Shown here in pieces: positions 38,526-49,865 of a stretch of DNA of 64,000 nt (the stretch's first letter is position 1; every line of letters starts with the position of its first letter). Both the position numbers and the translations under genes were made by a program. The stretch comes from Ectobius pallidus. Its lineage: Eukaryota > Arthropoda > Insecta > Blattodea > Ectobiidae. The stretch lies in NCBI GenBank assembly GCA_964059195.1, contig CAXKWD010000009.1:89191432-89255431 (forward strand), read 5' to 3'. The notes below the pieces were generated by a model, which saw only the letters and a program-made list of their open reading frames with translations, ran no database searches and was not told the DNA's origin.

Positions 38526-39233
38526 TTAGTCGCAACATTCAAAGAAGGGGCTATCAGGTAGGCTATTTATAGCATAATTAGCGTAAAGTGAGTCTTGCGA
38601 TTCTGCACAAGGATATGTGAATACTGCTTTTATTTGGGCAGAGGAAGTTATGTGACTTTCAAAACAGACTTTTATTGTGTATATGATGTGTGTTGCAGTC
38701 GAAAATGAATTTACCTTAAAAGTTGGGCTAAAGCCTTGTTCTTCAGTTATATTCGCTCCAAAGGATGTCATTTGGAAGCAACTGTTGTATTTTTGTATAT
38801 TCTGCAAAAAATGCTTCGATTGTGGTTCCTGGCCAGAAAGCAATGATGCTAGTGGCTCTGGTGGCAGTGTCAATTGTGGTAATTTGACCTTCCCGCTTGC
38901 ACAACATAATCCTGGTGGTTCATGTCGAAACCTCACTGCATTGCAATGTTGACAAACGGTGCTCATGGTTCCGAAATCCACCGTTACATCCGCGGCGTAA
39001 TCGATTGATGGATCGTATCTGAACGCCAAACGTTCATGACGAATTGTTACATTTGGCCGTCTGTTTTGTCTTCGTTCCAAATTATTGTCTACGTTATCTC
39101 CAACTGAGCGAGTCGAACTCCACTGTATCCGTTGTTCCGGAGTCATAATTGATCGCGCTTGAGAAATTCTTATTCGTTTTGCCTCCAAACGCTGTCTTAT
39201 GTTCTTCATCAGTCTCACTGACTCGACTATCAT
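38526..39233 (-). pseudogene. Helitron helicase-like N-terminal fragment
   Basis: 235-residue frame beginning MIVESVRLMKNIRQRLEAKR. It has a zinc-finger-like Cys cluster (Cys94, Cys97, Cys110, Cys111, in CQHCNAVRF and PGLCC) followed by VKLPQL, LPPEPLASLL, FLQNIQKYNS and FQMTSFGA. This block is characteristic of the region upstream of the Rep (HUH) domain in Helitron proteins. The Rep catalytic motifs and helicase are missing, so the insertion is non-autonomous. It encodes no host function. Confidence 0.8.
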
Positions 39234-39699
39234 GCATTATTTTCTCTTGCTTTGCGCCGACCGATATTAGGACGTCTTATTGGCGGCATTTTTCCAAGAC
39301 ACCAAAATAATCTTTTTAACACACCACTATTAACACAATATTCCTAATGTCGCACTTAGCCTATATTTCTTTTTACACATTTCAATGGTTTGGTTGCAAG
39401 ACTCGCACTTCTTTTTTTTGTTGTTATGTAAACAAAACTCTCAACCTATGTCACTTCTTTTGTCACACTTTTATTTTGTTATATAAACAATTGACAGCAG
39501 AACTATCTAACTTTGTCTAACTTTGCCTCATTTCATCACATTTCCGACTTTCCCCGTGGATTTTCCAAAAATTTTCTTTCATACAAACCTTCTCCAGACA
39601 ATTACGATCACAACAAAACAAAAATCAGCCAAATCGGTCGAGCCGTTCTCAAGTGATGCGGCAACAACCCTTTTGAAAATTCATTTTTATTAATATAGA

Positions 39700-39760
39700 T
39701 TATGTACATTCGCTGCGACCAAATTTAAAATAGTGGCAGCTGCATTGTCAGAAATAGATG

Positions 39761-39791
<31 letters not shown>

Positions 39792-40016
39792 TGGAGTTGA
39801 ATGGGATAGTATATTCTATAACACACAACATGAGTATCAGATGGATAATTTAAATTTAAAATTCAACGGAATCAAAAATCTTTCTAGGATAAACAGTTGG
39901 GACGAACCTGACATAAAACAAATCGTTGATGAAAAAACAGTAGATATTGCTAATAGAAACGAAGAAGACAGAATAAAAGTGGAGCTGGCAATTAAACTCC
40001 ATCATTCTGCTATATG
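39700..40016 (+). CDS. OR-A+ exon 1, 3' part
   Basis: Resumes at LCTFAATKFKIV after the insertion and ends with a GTAAGT donor at 40017, two bases into a Trp codon. It contains an expanded GAA/GAAG tract (Glu run) in the intracellular loop. Confidence 0.87.
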
Positions 40017-40370
40017 GTAAGTATTACAATTATTGTCACAGCATATGGTTTTGGTCGCTGAAAAAAGTTCAGTCTGGTTAAATACTGAGCATATTGTTAA
40101 GTTCGACGTCATGGCCTATGATCGTGAACACATAGAAAGTCTTGCTGCATGAATATTGCTTGAAATTATTTAACTAAAAAAATCACTAGATTGAAGAGTT
40201 AAATGGGATACATAGAAATGGGTCTAATTAGTAACGACATTATTCAGCTCTCCAATGACCTATAATCCAAACTATCAACGTATCTACCTACCTACGTATG
40301 AACCTACTCAATAATTCTCAATATTATAAAACATTTAAAAAAAAATTAAAAATGTTTGTTTTGTGGGATG

Positions 40371-40410
40371 GACGATATATTTAGGTTTTTATTCCGCCAT
40401 CTTCAGACCC
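40371..40410 (-). ncRNA. Decayed hammerhead-like core, OR-A+ intron 1
   Basis: Counterpart of 62250-62290: CTGAAGATGGCGGAATAAAA followed by ACCTAAATATATC, so the GAAA core is lost. Confidence 0.35.
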
Positions 40411-40600
40411 TTTTCATTCTCCCTATACTGCGCGTAGATCCATTTAAACTAACGTATTATTGAGGATAGGTTAGCTCACTGCTACTTCGCTGAAGGCCAT
40501 TCTTCAAGACCAAACGCGCGACCTGTAACACAAGTTACATGGGCGTGTTCTACATGCTGGTTCGATATTCCTCGGAGTTCTAATTTTGATCTTGTATGAC

Positions 40601-41296
40601 CAGGGCCGTGGAAAGAAAGCAAGGGCCCCAGGTAAAAATTTTCCCGGGCTCCCGTCAAATACTAAATTCACTACCCAACTCGCCCTTTATAATGTATGCA
40701 ATAAAAAGATTATCTAATGATATTACATAATTATTAAGTGCCAGAATGGTACCGGTACTTTATGAGATTGTCTGGTAGACAGGACTGTTTGACTGTCTGT
40801 GTGTCTGTAAGCGCGATAACTCAAATACGCCTTATCGGATTTTCATAAAACTTGGTAGCCTATACCATTTATAACGCCCATGGGACAAAGCCTATTGATT
40901 TTGGACCAAATCGGTTAACTGATGCTGGGCAGGAAACGGAAAAATACATTAAAATGTTCTAATTAGGAACAATTTTATCTGTGTGTACTAGTTTAATATT
41001 TGAAAATTATGATTTTAAATGCCGAACGTTAGTAGGCCTACTGATGAGTCCAAAAGGATTTGTGCTTCTACTTTTCAAAAATAGCAATTTTTCTTCAAGA
41101 TTAATCCGTTTCAGATAATTCCATGTCACCGTTATACGGCAGGACAATGCAGATAAAATAAACACATAAAACATAACTTAAGCTGTTTATTGACTTATAA
41201 CCAATTTTATTTTAGAGTAAATTTAGAAAGTAAAAAATAAAACCTGGTCCCGGGGCTATAGCCCCGGCTGCCTGCCCCTTCCTCTCGTCGGGCCTG
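40601..41296. mobile_element. hAT-type non-autonomous element, OR-A+ intron 1
   Basis: 696 bp with ends CAGGGCCGTGG and, reversed, CAGGCCCGACG, flanked by the 8-bp repeat TGTATGAC (40593-40600, 41297-41304). Copy B has the single site. It carries inside a GCGCGATAACTCAAATACGC repeat unit also found at 52890 and 53055. Confidence 0.85.
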
Positions 41297-42041
41297 TGTA
41301 TGACTGTAATTATATTGAAATTGTTTAAAGTTTTAAAAAATTGAATAAATATAACCACCATAACTAAACATCGAAAGTTAACTTAATAACTTAACATTTA
41401 ACTGAACATTTACGAATAACTTAACATTTCGAACGTTTAATTTCGTGAACAATACAAACCCAGGGATTATGTGATTACCCCGGCTAGGATATAAAATTTA
41501 AGTGAACTCAAACATTGCATAAACTTCATCATTATTATTTACTAACTAGCTGGTTACCACTCTTTCTTACGGGAGAAAAAGTATTTTGCACGAGAAATAT
41601 CACTAGGAAATGACTATACTTTTTTTTTGTGAGCTTGTCGATCTTCCGAAGTTTAAAAATTTCGCCCCCTCCTGCATTAACTCCATACAAAACAGTGTAT
41701 TTGTTTACTAGTGCTGTATTATTTAAATATTTGAGCTTAAAACTATGTGACAAAATACTAAATTGCTCTTAATGAATGTTTCTTTATCATCCTTTCGATA
41801 AAATAGTCCTACAAAGTGCTGTAACCAATGAGGCTTATTTATTTATATTGATGTTCATATGTTTATATTGTTAGTGTATCATGGTTAGTGTTCATGTTAA
41901 GTGAAACTGAATTTTAAGGATTAGGATAATGGGTAAAATATAGAGGCTGAGTTAAGGACTATCGTTGAATAGTTTTTGCGACATATCGAACAGAGATTGG
42001 CCTAAATATAATATATCACTACTTTTGTCTTTTTTTTTTAG

Positions 42042-42141
42042 GTTTTCCAGACTGGTGGATGGGCCTTTGAGTTTGTTGTTCTTTGTAGGAACCTTGTTCG
42101 TTATGGCACTAATAGCTGGACAACTCTTTCTGATATCGCTG
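42042..42141 (+). CDS. OR-A+ exon 2
   Basis: 100 bp after a T9-AG acceptor and before GTAAG. It completes Trp and encodes FSRLVDGPLSLLFFVGTLFV and onward to LFLISL, a TM5 segment. The equivalent in copy B is 63249-63348. Confidence 0.9.
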
Positions 42142-42603
42142 GTAAGAATCTTCCTTTTAAATGGAAGAATGGATACAAAGCTATAGATACCTTAATAATT
42201 CAGCATATGATAAGGCTTATACGATTACTTGTCTTTATAACGAAGAACGCAGGAAACCAAATTCATGACATTTTTGGAGATAGAAGTGTGGGGGTCCCGC
42301 TCAACAATGGTCTAAGCCACTCTTACAAAGAGAGAAGGCAAGTTAAAATTCTATACCTGTGGCCATTCAAACAATTTTGGAAATCCAGGTTTGTTTGGAA
42401 TGGAGTGTACTAAGGTACTTGTTCTACTGAACTGTGATATTCTGTTCAGAACATTAACTGATAGGCCTATCGTTTTTATGAGACCCTTCGACAATCTACT
42501 GTTGTAGGGCTACTGATTTTTATTTGTGCTTCAGGAAAGGAAAATATTATTATAATAATTGCTGGATATTTTTTACATGTTATTGAATATGTACTTAAAT
42601 CAT

Positions 42604-43254
42604 CAGGGCCCGGTTTCTAATGACATGTCATCTTTTTATTGATGCTGCTTAGACAATGCCAACTTGTAGATAAATCCTAATCATGGCCTCTAAATTATAG
42701 AAATGCATTTTTATTAGGCCATTGTTTGTCATTTTATGCAATTTTATATTTTTAGGGCATTTATTTCAATTTTACGCCATTATTTTCTCATATTCTTGTC
42801 ACTTCCTTCCTTATTTAGTCATTTTCTTGTCACTTCCTTCCTTATTTAGTCATTTTCATGCATTTACATTGAGTAAATTAACATTGAGGCCTATATTAAT
42901 GTTTTTCGTCTTTTTTTCCTCTTAGGGTAATACTTAAATAAATTACTAGGTTAGTATAATGGAACATTTTCTGTAGGATCTATTTTAAAACCTACTTTCT
43001 TACTTTTTCTCAAATGCTCCAATCAAGAACAAAGAATAAAGATTTTAGACCTACAACATCCTTTCTGCGTTCACAGTTTTTACAATTATGTACAAATTAG
43101 TCTATAACTTTGTGTACAATAATAATAGCTTTTTATAAATAAAATATCAGTTTTTAAGTCATTCTTTACAATTATTAAGTCATTTTCTTTAAAATTTAGG
43201 GTCATTTTATAGGTCATTTTTCAAACAATTTTAGGTCATCAGAATCCGGGACTG
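42604..43254. mobile_element. TIR element in OR-A+ intron 2
   Basis: The left end CAGGGCCCGGTTTCTAATGA and, reversed, the right end CAGTCCCGGATTCTGATGAC match imperfectly. The interior repeats TCATTTT/AAAATGAC words like the element at 27523-28165, suggesting a related family. It includes a 31-bp tandem duplication (about 42794-42855, CTTGTCACTTCCTTCCTTA). Confidence 0.6.
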
Positions 43255-43459
43255 ATAACACTGAGCAACAAAAAAGAAACTTTTTTTTGTCTCAGAAAGA
43301 AAAATATGTGATTCTGATAGCATTTCTTCTCCTGAATGCAAATATGATATCGGTTTTTCTCCATCACGCAAGGTTTCTGAGAGACAGGCATTTATAATTT
43401 CAAACGCTTTAATATTTCCTACATTCTTAAATACACAATATCCGAACATTCTGACTCAC

Positions 43460-45135
43460 CTAGAAAGTAAGAAATGACGATTTTCTGCTATATTTCGCCT
43501 GTGGAGCATCCCTCTTGATGGTCCAACAATAATCGGCCAGCATATTAGGATTCCTTTTGCCTTGATATCTCTTTTCTATAGCTGAAATCTCCTGATGAAA
43601 GCGTTCCCCGTGCTCATCGCTCACTGCGCCAAGATTTTCCGGGAAGAAATCTAGGTGCGAGTGCAGGAAGTGAATTTTTAAGGACATATTACAGCCCAAA
43701 TTTTTATAAGATGTTATAAGATCATTGACAATATCACGGTAATTTTCCGCCTTTCGATTTCCCAAAAAACTGTGAGTTACTTTTTTGAATGCTTGCCAAG
43801 CTGCTTTCTTCAGTGGATTCAATAGTTCCTCAAACTTCTCATCATGCATTAGTGATCGTATTTGTGGACCCACGAATATCCCTTCTTTAATTTTTGCTTC
43901 ACTAATTTTAGGAAACTTCTGTTTTAAGTACATGAAACCAGGAGTATTGCCCATGGCTTTCACGAAATTCTTCATCAATCCTAGTTTTATATGTAAGGGA
44001 GGTAGATACACATTTTTAGGATTACACAATGCGTCATGTTCCACATTTTTCTGTCCAGGAATGAATGATTCGCGTTTAGGCCATTCTTTTCTGATGTAAT
44101 GGTTTTTTCTGTTCCTACTATCCCAAAGACACAAAAAGCAACAGTACTTTGTGTAACCAAGCTGCAGACCAAGAATAAGTGCAATTACCTTCAAATCACC
44201 ACAAATATTCCATTCATACACTGCATATTGAAGCTTTGCCAATATAAATTGAAAGTTTTCATATGTTTCTTTCATACTAGCAGAGTGAGCCACAGGTATT
44301 GATGGGAATTTATTTCCATTATGCAGAAGCACTGCTTTTAAACTTGCTTTGGAGGAATTAATGAAGAAGCGCCATTCTGTTGGGTTATGTTCAATACCAA
44401 ATGTCTCCATAAGAGAAGAAATGTCATTAAAAAACACTAAGCCATTTTCTTCAGAAAAATAGCCTTTAAATTGAGAATGACGACTACGATAAGTACATAT
44501 CTTTGTATTCTTTTGAAGAAGATTCCAACCTTTTAGCCGGGAACCAAGCATTTCAGACTGGTTTTTGGATAATTTTAATCTCGTATGAGATCGTTAAGAT
44601 CTTCTGGAGTCAATAAATGAGGCTCAGATGAACAGCTTTGTTCAAAAGTTGTATCACCAAAATCTGTTTCTTCTTCTTCCTTACTTCCATCGGAATCTGA
44701 GCTCTCTTCATCTAATGTCACATGTTCTGGAGGCTTTGGTATGGGCAATTCTTCGCTGTGTGGAACTGGTCTCATTGCAGATTGCAAGTCAGGGTACACC
44801 ACTGTATGTTTTGATTTTGATGTAATCCTTTTAATGTTTGTTAAGCAGAAATAACAGTCAGAGGAGTGATCTTTGGGTTCCCTCCAAATCATAGGGATAG
44901 CAAATGGCATGTGGCGTGTGCCATTCATCCATGCAGTGAGAAGCCTACTACACGATAAACAACAGATATGTGGGGCCCAGGTCCCTGTTTGGTCCCCCAC
45001 TTTACAACCAAAATAAAGTTCATAACACTTTTTTACTAATGGAGTAAGGTTTCGCCTTTGGGACTTGAGCGTCACTTCACCACATATAGGCCTATAACAA
45101 AAGTTGTTAGGATGATTTAAACAAGCTCTAGGCAT
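43460..45135 (-). pseudogene. Arthropod repeat-family protein of unknown function, frameshifted
   Basis: Two adjoining minus-strand frames: 45135-44575 (186 residues) and 44551-43460 (363 residues). They join through a one-base frameshift near 44574, where DLIRD continues as LKLSKNQSEML. The N-part has paired Cys motifs (HICCLSCSRLL, SDCYFCLTNI) that look metal-binding, then an acidic linker. The C-part contains CCFLCLWDSRNRKNHY, LPPLHIKLGLMKNF, and a conserved-looking NLGAVSDEHGERFHQEI with acidic and His residues. I recognise it as a type of protein found in many copies in arthropod genomes, probably of mobile-element origin, but I cannot name a transposase class. It lies in intron 2 of OR-A+ on the opposite strand, so it is an insertion. 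It is not part of the receptor. Confidence 0.65.
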
Positions 45136-46028
45136 TTTGTAACTAACAACAAATTAAAATAAATAAATTTGTAAATATGTAATATACAATACACAATATA
45201 CAATAATCCAGACACAATGCACTCACAATTACGCGTATACTGGTTCACTGCTCTCTCACTACTGACATCGTTGTAATGCATGCATGCATGATCATGTTTG
45301 TGCCTGTCTGTACAGTCTGAACTTGTACAACAGTAGCAACGGTACCATTTGAGTTAGCTTATTTGGTTCCATCACATTTACAATGCTCTAGGAGTTTCTA
45401 TTTTACAATGGACAAATGGCTGTTTATTAAAAAAATATATTTAAATCCATTAATTGAAATTGAAATAAAATAAAAACTGTGGGTGATGGAGAAATTCCGA
45501 ATACATATTTGAAAACATGATAAAAAACTGCATTAAGTACAACTATTGATACTCATGAGACAAAAATCATGTTGACCAGTGTAATCATAGACAAAACTAA
45601 TAAGTTTTTCACATCGAATACCATCAAAATGGTCACGTTATTCTCCAGATTATCTGCCTCATCTACTTCAGTTACAGAAATCGGTGTGTCATGAAATTAA
45701 CAGTGAATGCGTGGTACATATTTAATCAGTGCAGGTACTGCTCTTAAGTTTCTTTAGCTATATTGACGCTGGTCTGCAAAATGTGGTTGCATTTCAATTA
45801 GACGAATTTTGTTTGAAGGAATAAACCAGCTAATTTAAAACTAGCTCTACGAGGCATAATTGGCAGCCCTAGCATAGGAAGATAGTTAATTTCCAAATGC
45901 TACAGATGAAGTCAGTATTCAGTTTTACCAGTGAGGAGTATTAGACCACTTGCATTGACCCCCACATTAATGGAATGGTATTATTTCTGAAAATGCAGAA
46001 GGTGATCTGATAAATTCTTTGCTTCCAG

Positions 46029-46130
46029 AACCTTGGACCTCGAAAGACCTTCAAGTTCGTAAGCGCTATCTTCGTATGTTTATCTCAACCCTTTTTATTT
46101 CACTACTTTGGAGAAAATTTAGTGGAACAG
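46029..46130 (+). CDS. OR-A+ exon 3
   Basis: 102 bp, phase 0, acceptor TTCCAG and donor GTAATT. It encodes NLGPRKTFKFVSAIFVCLSQ then PFLFHYFGENLVEQ, the TM6-type segment. It was found by phase and by similarity to exon 3 of OR-A-. Confidence 0.85.
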
Positions 46131-46501
46131 GTAATTAATAATTCTTGCAGGGTGAAAGGAATACTAAAGAGGAATTTAATCTTATTCTTCCTTCGACTGA
46201 TGTGAAAAATTAGTACATTACTGATAATATTTATCGAGTAAAACACGGTTAAAGTTTAGTAATTTATGTATTGCAGAAAAAATACTAGTTTAGGACAAAA
46301 ATTGCATTCGAATTTCATTTTTGTTCCTACATAGAAATAAGCTGTTAAAATCTGCATAATAAGGCTATACCCCTTCCACTCTTTATACACTAGAATAATG
46401 CAATATCATTATAAATATTAACCGTAATTAAACATTACTCATAATGCTTACTCAGAATCATGACTTGAATCAACTGGCAGTTCATCAGTTAACTATTTTG
46501 C

Positions 46502-46657
46502 AGAGTACATCCGTCGCAGAAGCTGCTTATAATTGCAGATGGTTTGAACGACCTGTACGTTTTCAGAAGATCTTAGTTATGATTATAAGGAGAGCACAAA
46601 AACCAGTGACTTTAAACGTCGGAATTTTCATGATAGCTGGTTTCAGAACCTTTATGT
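46502..46657 (+). CDS. OR-A+ exon 4
   Basis: 156 bp after TTTTGCAG and before GTAAGT. It encodes STSVAEAAYNCRWFERPVRF and then QKILVMIIRRAQKPVTLNVG, the conserved C-terminal OR block. Confidence 0.92.
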
Positions 46658-46758
46658 CAGTAAGTATTCAGAATATAGAGATTCCAATAAATGTTTGATT
46701 ATAGTGAAAGTACGCATGCTACCAAACTGCTTCTACCACAGCATTTTTAGTACGATAG

Positions 46759-46975
46759 TCAACCTGGGTAGCACAGTCTGTGTGGCGCTACCTTTCTGTG
46801 CCCAAGATCTTGGGTTCGATTCCATCCCAGGTCGATAACATTTATGAGTGCATATGTGTGACAGGCCCATGTCTGTAGATTTAGAGGCATGTAAAACAAC
46901 TCCTGCTGGAAAAATTTCGGCACAGACTAAGTTGCAGTTCACCCATCCAAATGCACCTAGCTAAAGTCAGTTTCA
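46759..46975 (+). mobile_element. tRNA-derived SINE, OR-A+ intron 4
   Basis: The head has GGTAGCACAGTCTGTGTGGC (A-box type) and TTGGGTTCGATTCCATCCCA (B-box type), then an unrelated body. No functional tRNA fold. Confidence 0.7.
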
Positions 46976-47204
46976 TTTTTTATTCGCCTAGTTCTGATGT
47001 TAATTCATTATAACAAGAAAAATTCTGAAAAATATGTTAATCAATTTTTTGGCAAATTTCCCAGGTTGCTCCCCAATACTGTCTTCGGAATCGGAACAAT
47101 TCCTTTTTTCTGAAAAGTAAACCGTCAACAGTGAAAACAAGCAAGCAGATTTTTCACTGTTTTGTATCTAGATTGGTAGCTGATTTTAGTTTTCTTATTT
47201 TCAG

Positions 47205-47261
47205 GTGTTAAATGCTTCGTACAAGTATTTGACGATGCTCCTTCAGATGCACAAGAATTGA
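47205..47261 (+). CDS. OR-A+ exon 5 (terminal)
   Basis: 57 bp after a TTATTTTCAG acceptor. It encodes VLNASYKYLTMLLQMHKN and then TGA, the short hydrophobic OR tail. Confidence 0.88.
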   Translation: MLNASYKYLTMLLQMHKN

Positions 47262-48239
47262 AAACATCCCGTACGCGGTTTGAGTTTCCTTGTCCTGTAG
47301 AGCGGCTAACCAAGAAAACTTAAATACCGGAGTGCCATTACTGTAAAGCTTATGGAAGCCGAGTGGAGACTAATTCTATCGAAACGGGTCTATATCGATG
47401 TGATTATGTATCCTACGTGGAGGTCTACACATTTTAAATATAGTGTTGTAGACACAGGAAAACTTTTAAGGCACTATTTCAATAGGAAATAATATTTCAA
47501 TAGGAAATAATATTTCATTGACAACAATTATGTTTAGATACAGCAATGTAGTAATATTTTACTTTTTACTTTATTTTATTTAAGAAAGATTCAAATGTGA
47601 ATTACCAGAACGAAATCATTACATCTACCTTCACAACCATCTTCTAGGGTAATTTCTTAATTAGTGGATCAGCCAGTCGCTAACTATCTCGGCTTGATGT
47701 CCCAAAAGTGAAATATAAACACAATTACATATAACCACTATAATGTCGTTGTATAGCAAAGCCCACATTGTTTAGACTGTTTGTTAGTTTCTTGGATTCG
47801 TTATGGCTTCCATAAATATTGACGAAGAATTTTGTTTCTACATCAGTAGTTAATAAACTTTTTTCATTATCTAACCACACCATTTGAAGAATTTAGTGAA
47901 CTTTTCTTGCTAATTTTTGGTCTGTATTCATGTTACTGGAAAGTATTATTTATATTGATCTAACAATCAAATTCCAAAATTTGTACTTCTTATACCCGTA
48001 CCATAGGTACTATAGGTAGAAGAAGTATTGTATTCGACCCGAAATTAGTTCATTTTCTAAACATAAAAGCACGTTTTGAAGTCCCATGTATCCAAAAAAC
48101 ACTAATTTGATAAACTTCTCTATGTCTGTGTATGTGCGTATGCATGTTTGTGAACAGCCTAGCTCCAGAACGAAAAGTAGTATGAAAAAAATTGTATTTC
48201 CGTTAGGTGTGCTATCTTCTAGGGATGTGACACGAAGAT
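47262..48239. other. 3' flank of OR-A+, no gene seen
   Basis: AT-rich. A short direct repeat of ATTTCAATAGGAAATAAT lies near 47478-47512. No homologue of OR-A- exons 3-5 found here or up to 51065. Confidence 0.5.
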
Positions 48240-48520
48240 AGGCGACGATTTTATCTTACTTTTAAGGTCACTTTGCCAGAAAATTTCGTTTTCGCGATTT
48301 TGTTTCAATTTTGTACATGATGTGCCAATACTAAGAGCAAATATTTTTATTTGAAACATTTTTTTCGAAAAAATTCTCTGGAGGGTAGTTATAAGTCACC
48401 CACTGTTTGTAGAAACTCAGTCTTGCCTGGTAAGTCTTTGCATCACGACTGAATACTCACTCTTTGCCATATGACCTCTCATTCTGTATCAGAATGTGCA
48501 GTAAGAATTATTAAGAAATT
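48240..48520 (+). repeat. Repeat related to the Helitron internal units
   Basis: It shares CTAAGAGC, TTTTATTTGAAAC, AATTCTCTG, AGGGTAGTTATAAG and CACCCACTGTTTGTAGAAACTC with 37650-38110. It lies downstream of OR-A+. A shorter related stretch is at 26060-26180. Confidence 0.6.
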
Positions 48521-48669
48521 AGGGTAAAGAAATTTGAGTGCATTAATAAGATTTTATTTGGGTTGTGGAACCTTCGGGGATGAGATGCGTTGTGGTAACG
48601 ACATTCACTTCATTGTTAAATCAATTCACATGAAGAGAATGTGATACGTCATAATATAATATACTAAGA

Positions 48670-49111
48670 CCATGTTTCCCAACAGGTGGTCCGCGAGTTC
48701 CTTGGGAGTGGTTCGCGGGATGGTGTGGCAGCTCACAAAAAAAATATGTATATGCCAATAAGTGGGGATTTTGAAAGCGTTGAGCGGTGAACGATATGAG
48801 GTGAATTTATCCACTTAACCATGCATTTCAACTAAAATATCTTTAATTGTATTAGAATATTATACAAAATAATTTTCATAAGTTATGTTTAAATGTGGCA
48901 TATGAACTTATGAACTGTACAGTAATTAACATTAATAATAAATTATGTGTTCTATGAATTGTTTTACTCAATCACCTTTAAATTTGACTATGGGGAAGTC
49001 ATTGAGGAAAGTTTACAAATGAAAGGAGGTACGCCGGGAGGTGGGGTGGTCCGTATATGATTCAATTTCAGGCTAAGTGGTCCGCTGACTTCTGCAGGTT
49101 TGGGACCACTG
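48670..49111. mobile_element. Old hAT MITE
   Basis: The ends CATGTTTCCCAACAGGTGGT and, reversed, CAGTGGTCCCAAACC, with inner GTCCGC words on both sides. A diverged 8-bp flank TACTAAGA/CACTAAGA. Non-coding. Confidence 0.55.
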
Positions 49112-49269
49112 CACTGCACTAAGAAGAGGCAAAACTTTTATTTGGGCAGAGAAAGTTATATGTTTCGCATAGGCCCCAATTTTCATCAATCTTCTTCAAG
49201 AAGCTCCGCTGACACCTATATTAAAAAAAACACAAATGATAAAAGAAAACTCTCTCTAAACCTGCCCCT

Positions 49270-49316
49270 GTATATATATATATATATATATATATACTCT
49301 CTCTCTAAACCTGCCC

Positions 49317-49412
<96 letters not shown>

Positions 49413-49424
49413 ATGTGCGTGTGT
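49270..49424. repeat. (TA)n, (TA)n and (GT)n microsatellites
   Basis: Two (TA) tracts (49270-49297 and 49320-49396) separated by a duplicated CTCTCTCTAAACCTGCCCCTG unit, then GT repeats to 49424. Confidence 0.95.
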
Positions 49425-49865
49425 AGGCCTATGAAAATGTCCATGTGCGTTTGTGTTATAAACAGACGCATTCGGACTCATTGTAACTTCTTACTGAATT
49501 TCAATAAAGAGGTGAGAATGATACACGCCATTTGAACTCTAGGAACAGAAAAATTAATGTGAGTTGTGAGTTCCATGGGTCAGAGAATTGTTAAGACAGG
49601 AATGACATGCGATTGTTATTACTATCGTAGGAAATATAACGAGAGGTCCTGATTTTATCGATTTGTGAGTTGCTCGTGATTTATCTTGAGAGAATCCGGA
49701 TCTCGAGTTACATTTATTGTGTTTAATTAGCGCGTACTCACAGGATTAAACACTTAATGACCATAGTTAAACCCACAATATTAATAAAACATAATTATAC
49801 CTATTTGTGTCATTGTCAGCGAGATAGCCTAAGGCGGGACGTTCTACACATTACCTAAGTATAAT

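Larger units (their letters stand above)
37403..39699 (-). mobile_element. Helitron-like insertion in OR-A+ exon 1
   Basis: About 2.3 kb absent from the paralogous exon at 61280-61290. The left end begins ACTAGCTGACCCGACA and the right end is AATATAGAT followed by the exon, terminal patterns familiar from insect Helitron/Helentron elements. There are no terminal inverted repeats and no clear target duplication, as expected of the class. It carries a fragment of a Helitron replicase on the minus strand (38526-39233), two diverged copies of an internal repeat (about 37650-37830 and 37920-38120) and a 45-bp inverted repeat. The exact boundary is uncertain by about one base. Confidence 0.8.
18422..42600. 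repeat. Segmental duplication, copy A (about 24 kb)
   Basis: Homologous in order to 51066-63950. Matching blocks (A to B): 18422-18530 to 51066-51172; 18840-19310 to 51190-51694; 19716-19850 to 52470-52605; 20720-22705 to 54420-56415; 23109-23225 and 24279-26190 to 56407-58505; 27319-28140 to 58506-59262; 31350-31728 and 32980-33490 to 59265-60155; 36690-37402 and 39700-40600 to 60570-62490; 41297-42600 to 62484-63950. Gaps are mostly insertions in A. The right end is not determined. Confidence 0.92.
36732..47261 (+). pseudogene. Odorant receptor OR-A+, first exon broken by a Helitron-like insertion
   Basis: Second odorant receptor, divergent in orientation and sequence from OR-A-. Exon pieces: 36732-37402 and 39700-40016 (exon 1 split by 2.3 kb of foreign DNA), 42042-42141, 46029-46130, 46502-46657, 47205-47261. 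Rejoining the exon 1 pieces restores a frame matching OR-B+ if one T is counted as lost at the junction, giving about 467 residues. Read through, the protein gains about 22 foreign residues and stops at 37466, so only about 244 residues would be made, without TM5-TM7. The first in-frame ATG (36732) is used. A TTTCAG at 36702-36707 could be the acceptor of a 5' UTR intron. The loop has a run of ten Glu (GAA/GAG codons) against five in the B copy. Exons 2-5 remain open, which suggests a recent break. Splicing out of the insert is possible but unsupported. Confidence 0.88.

Noticed and set aside
43231..43449. 72-residue minus frame after the unknown family gene
   Set aside because: Partly inside the neighbouring TIR element, no motif continuing the upstream protein.
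49100..49471. Long frames over (TA)n
   Set aside because: Microsatellite translation only.
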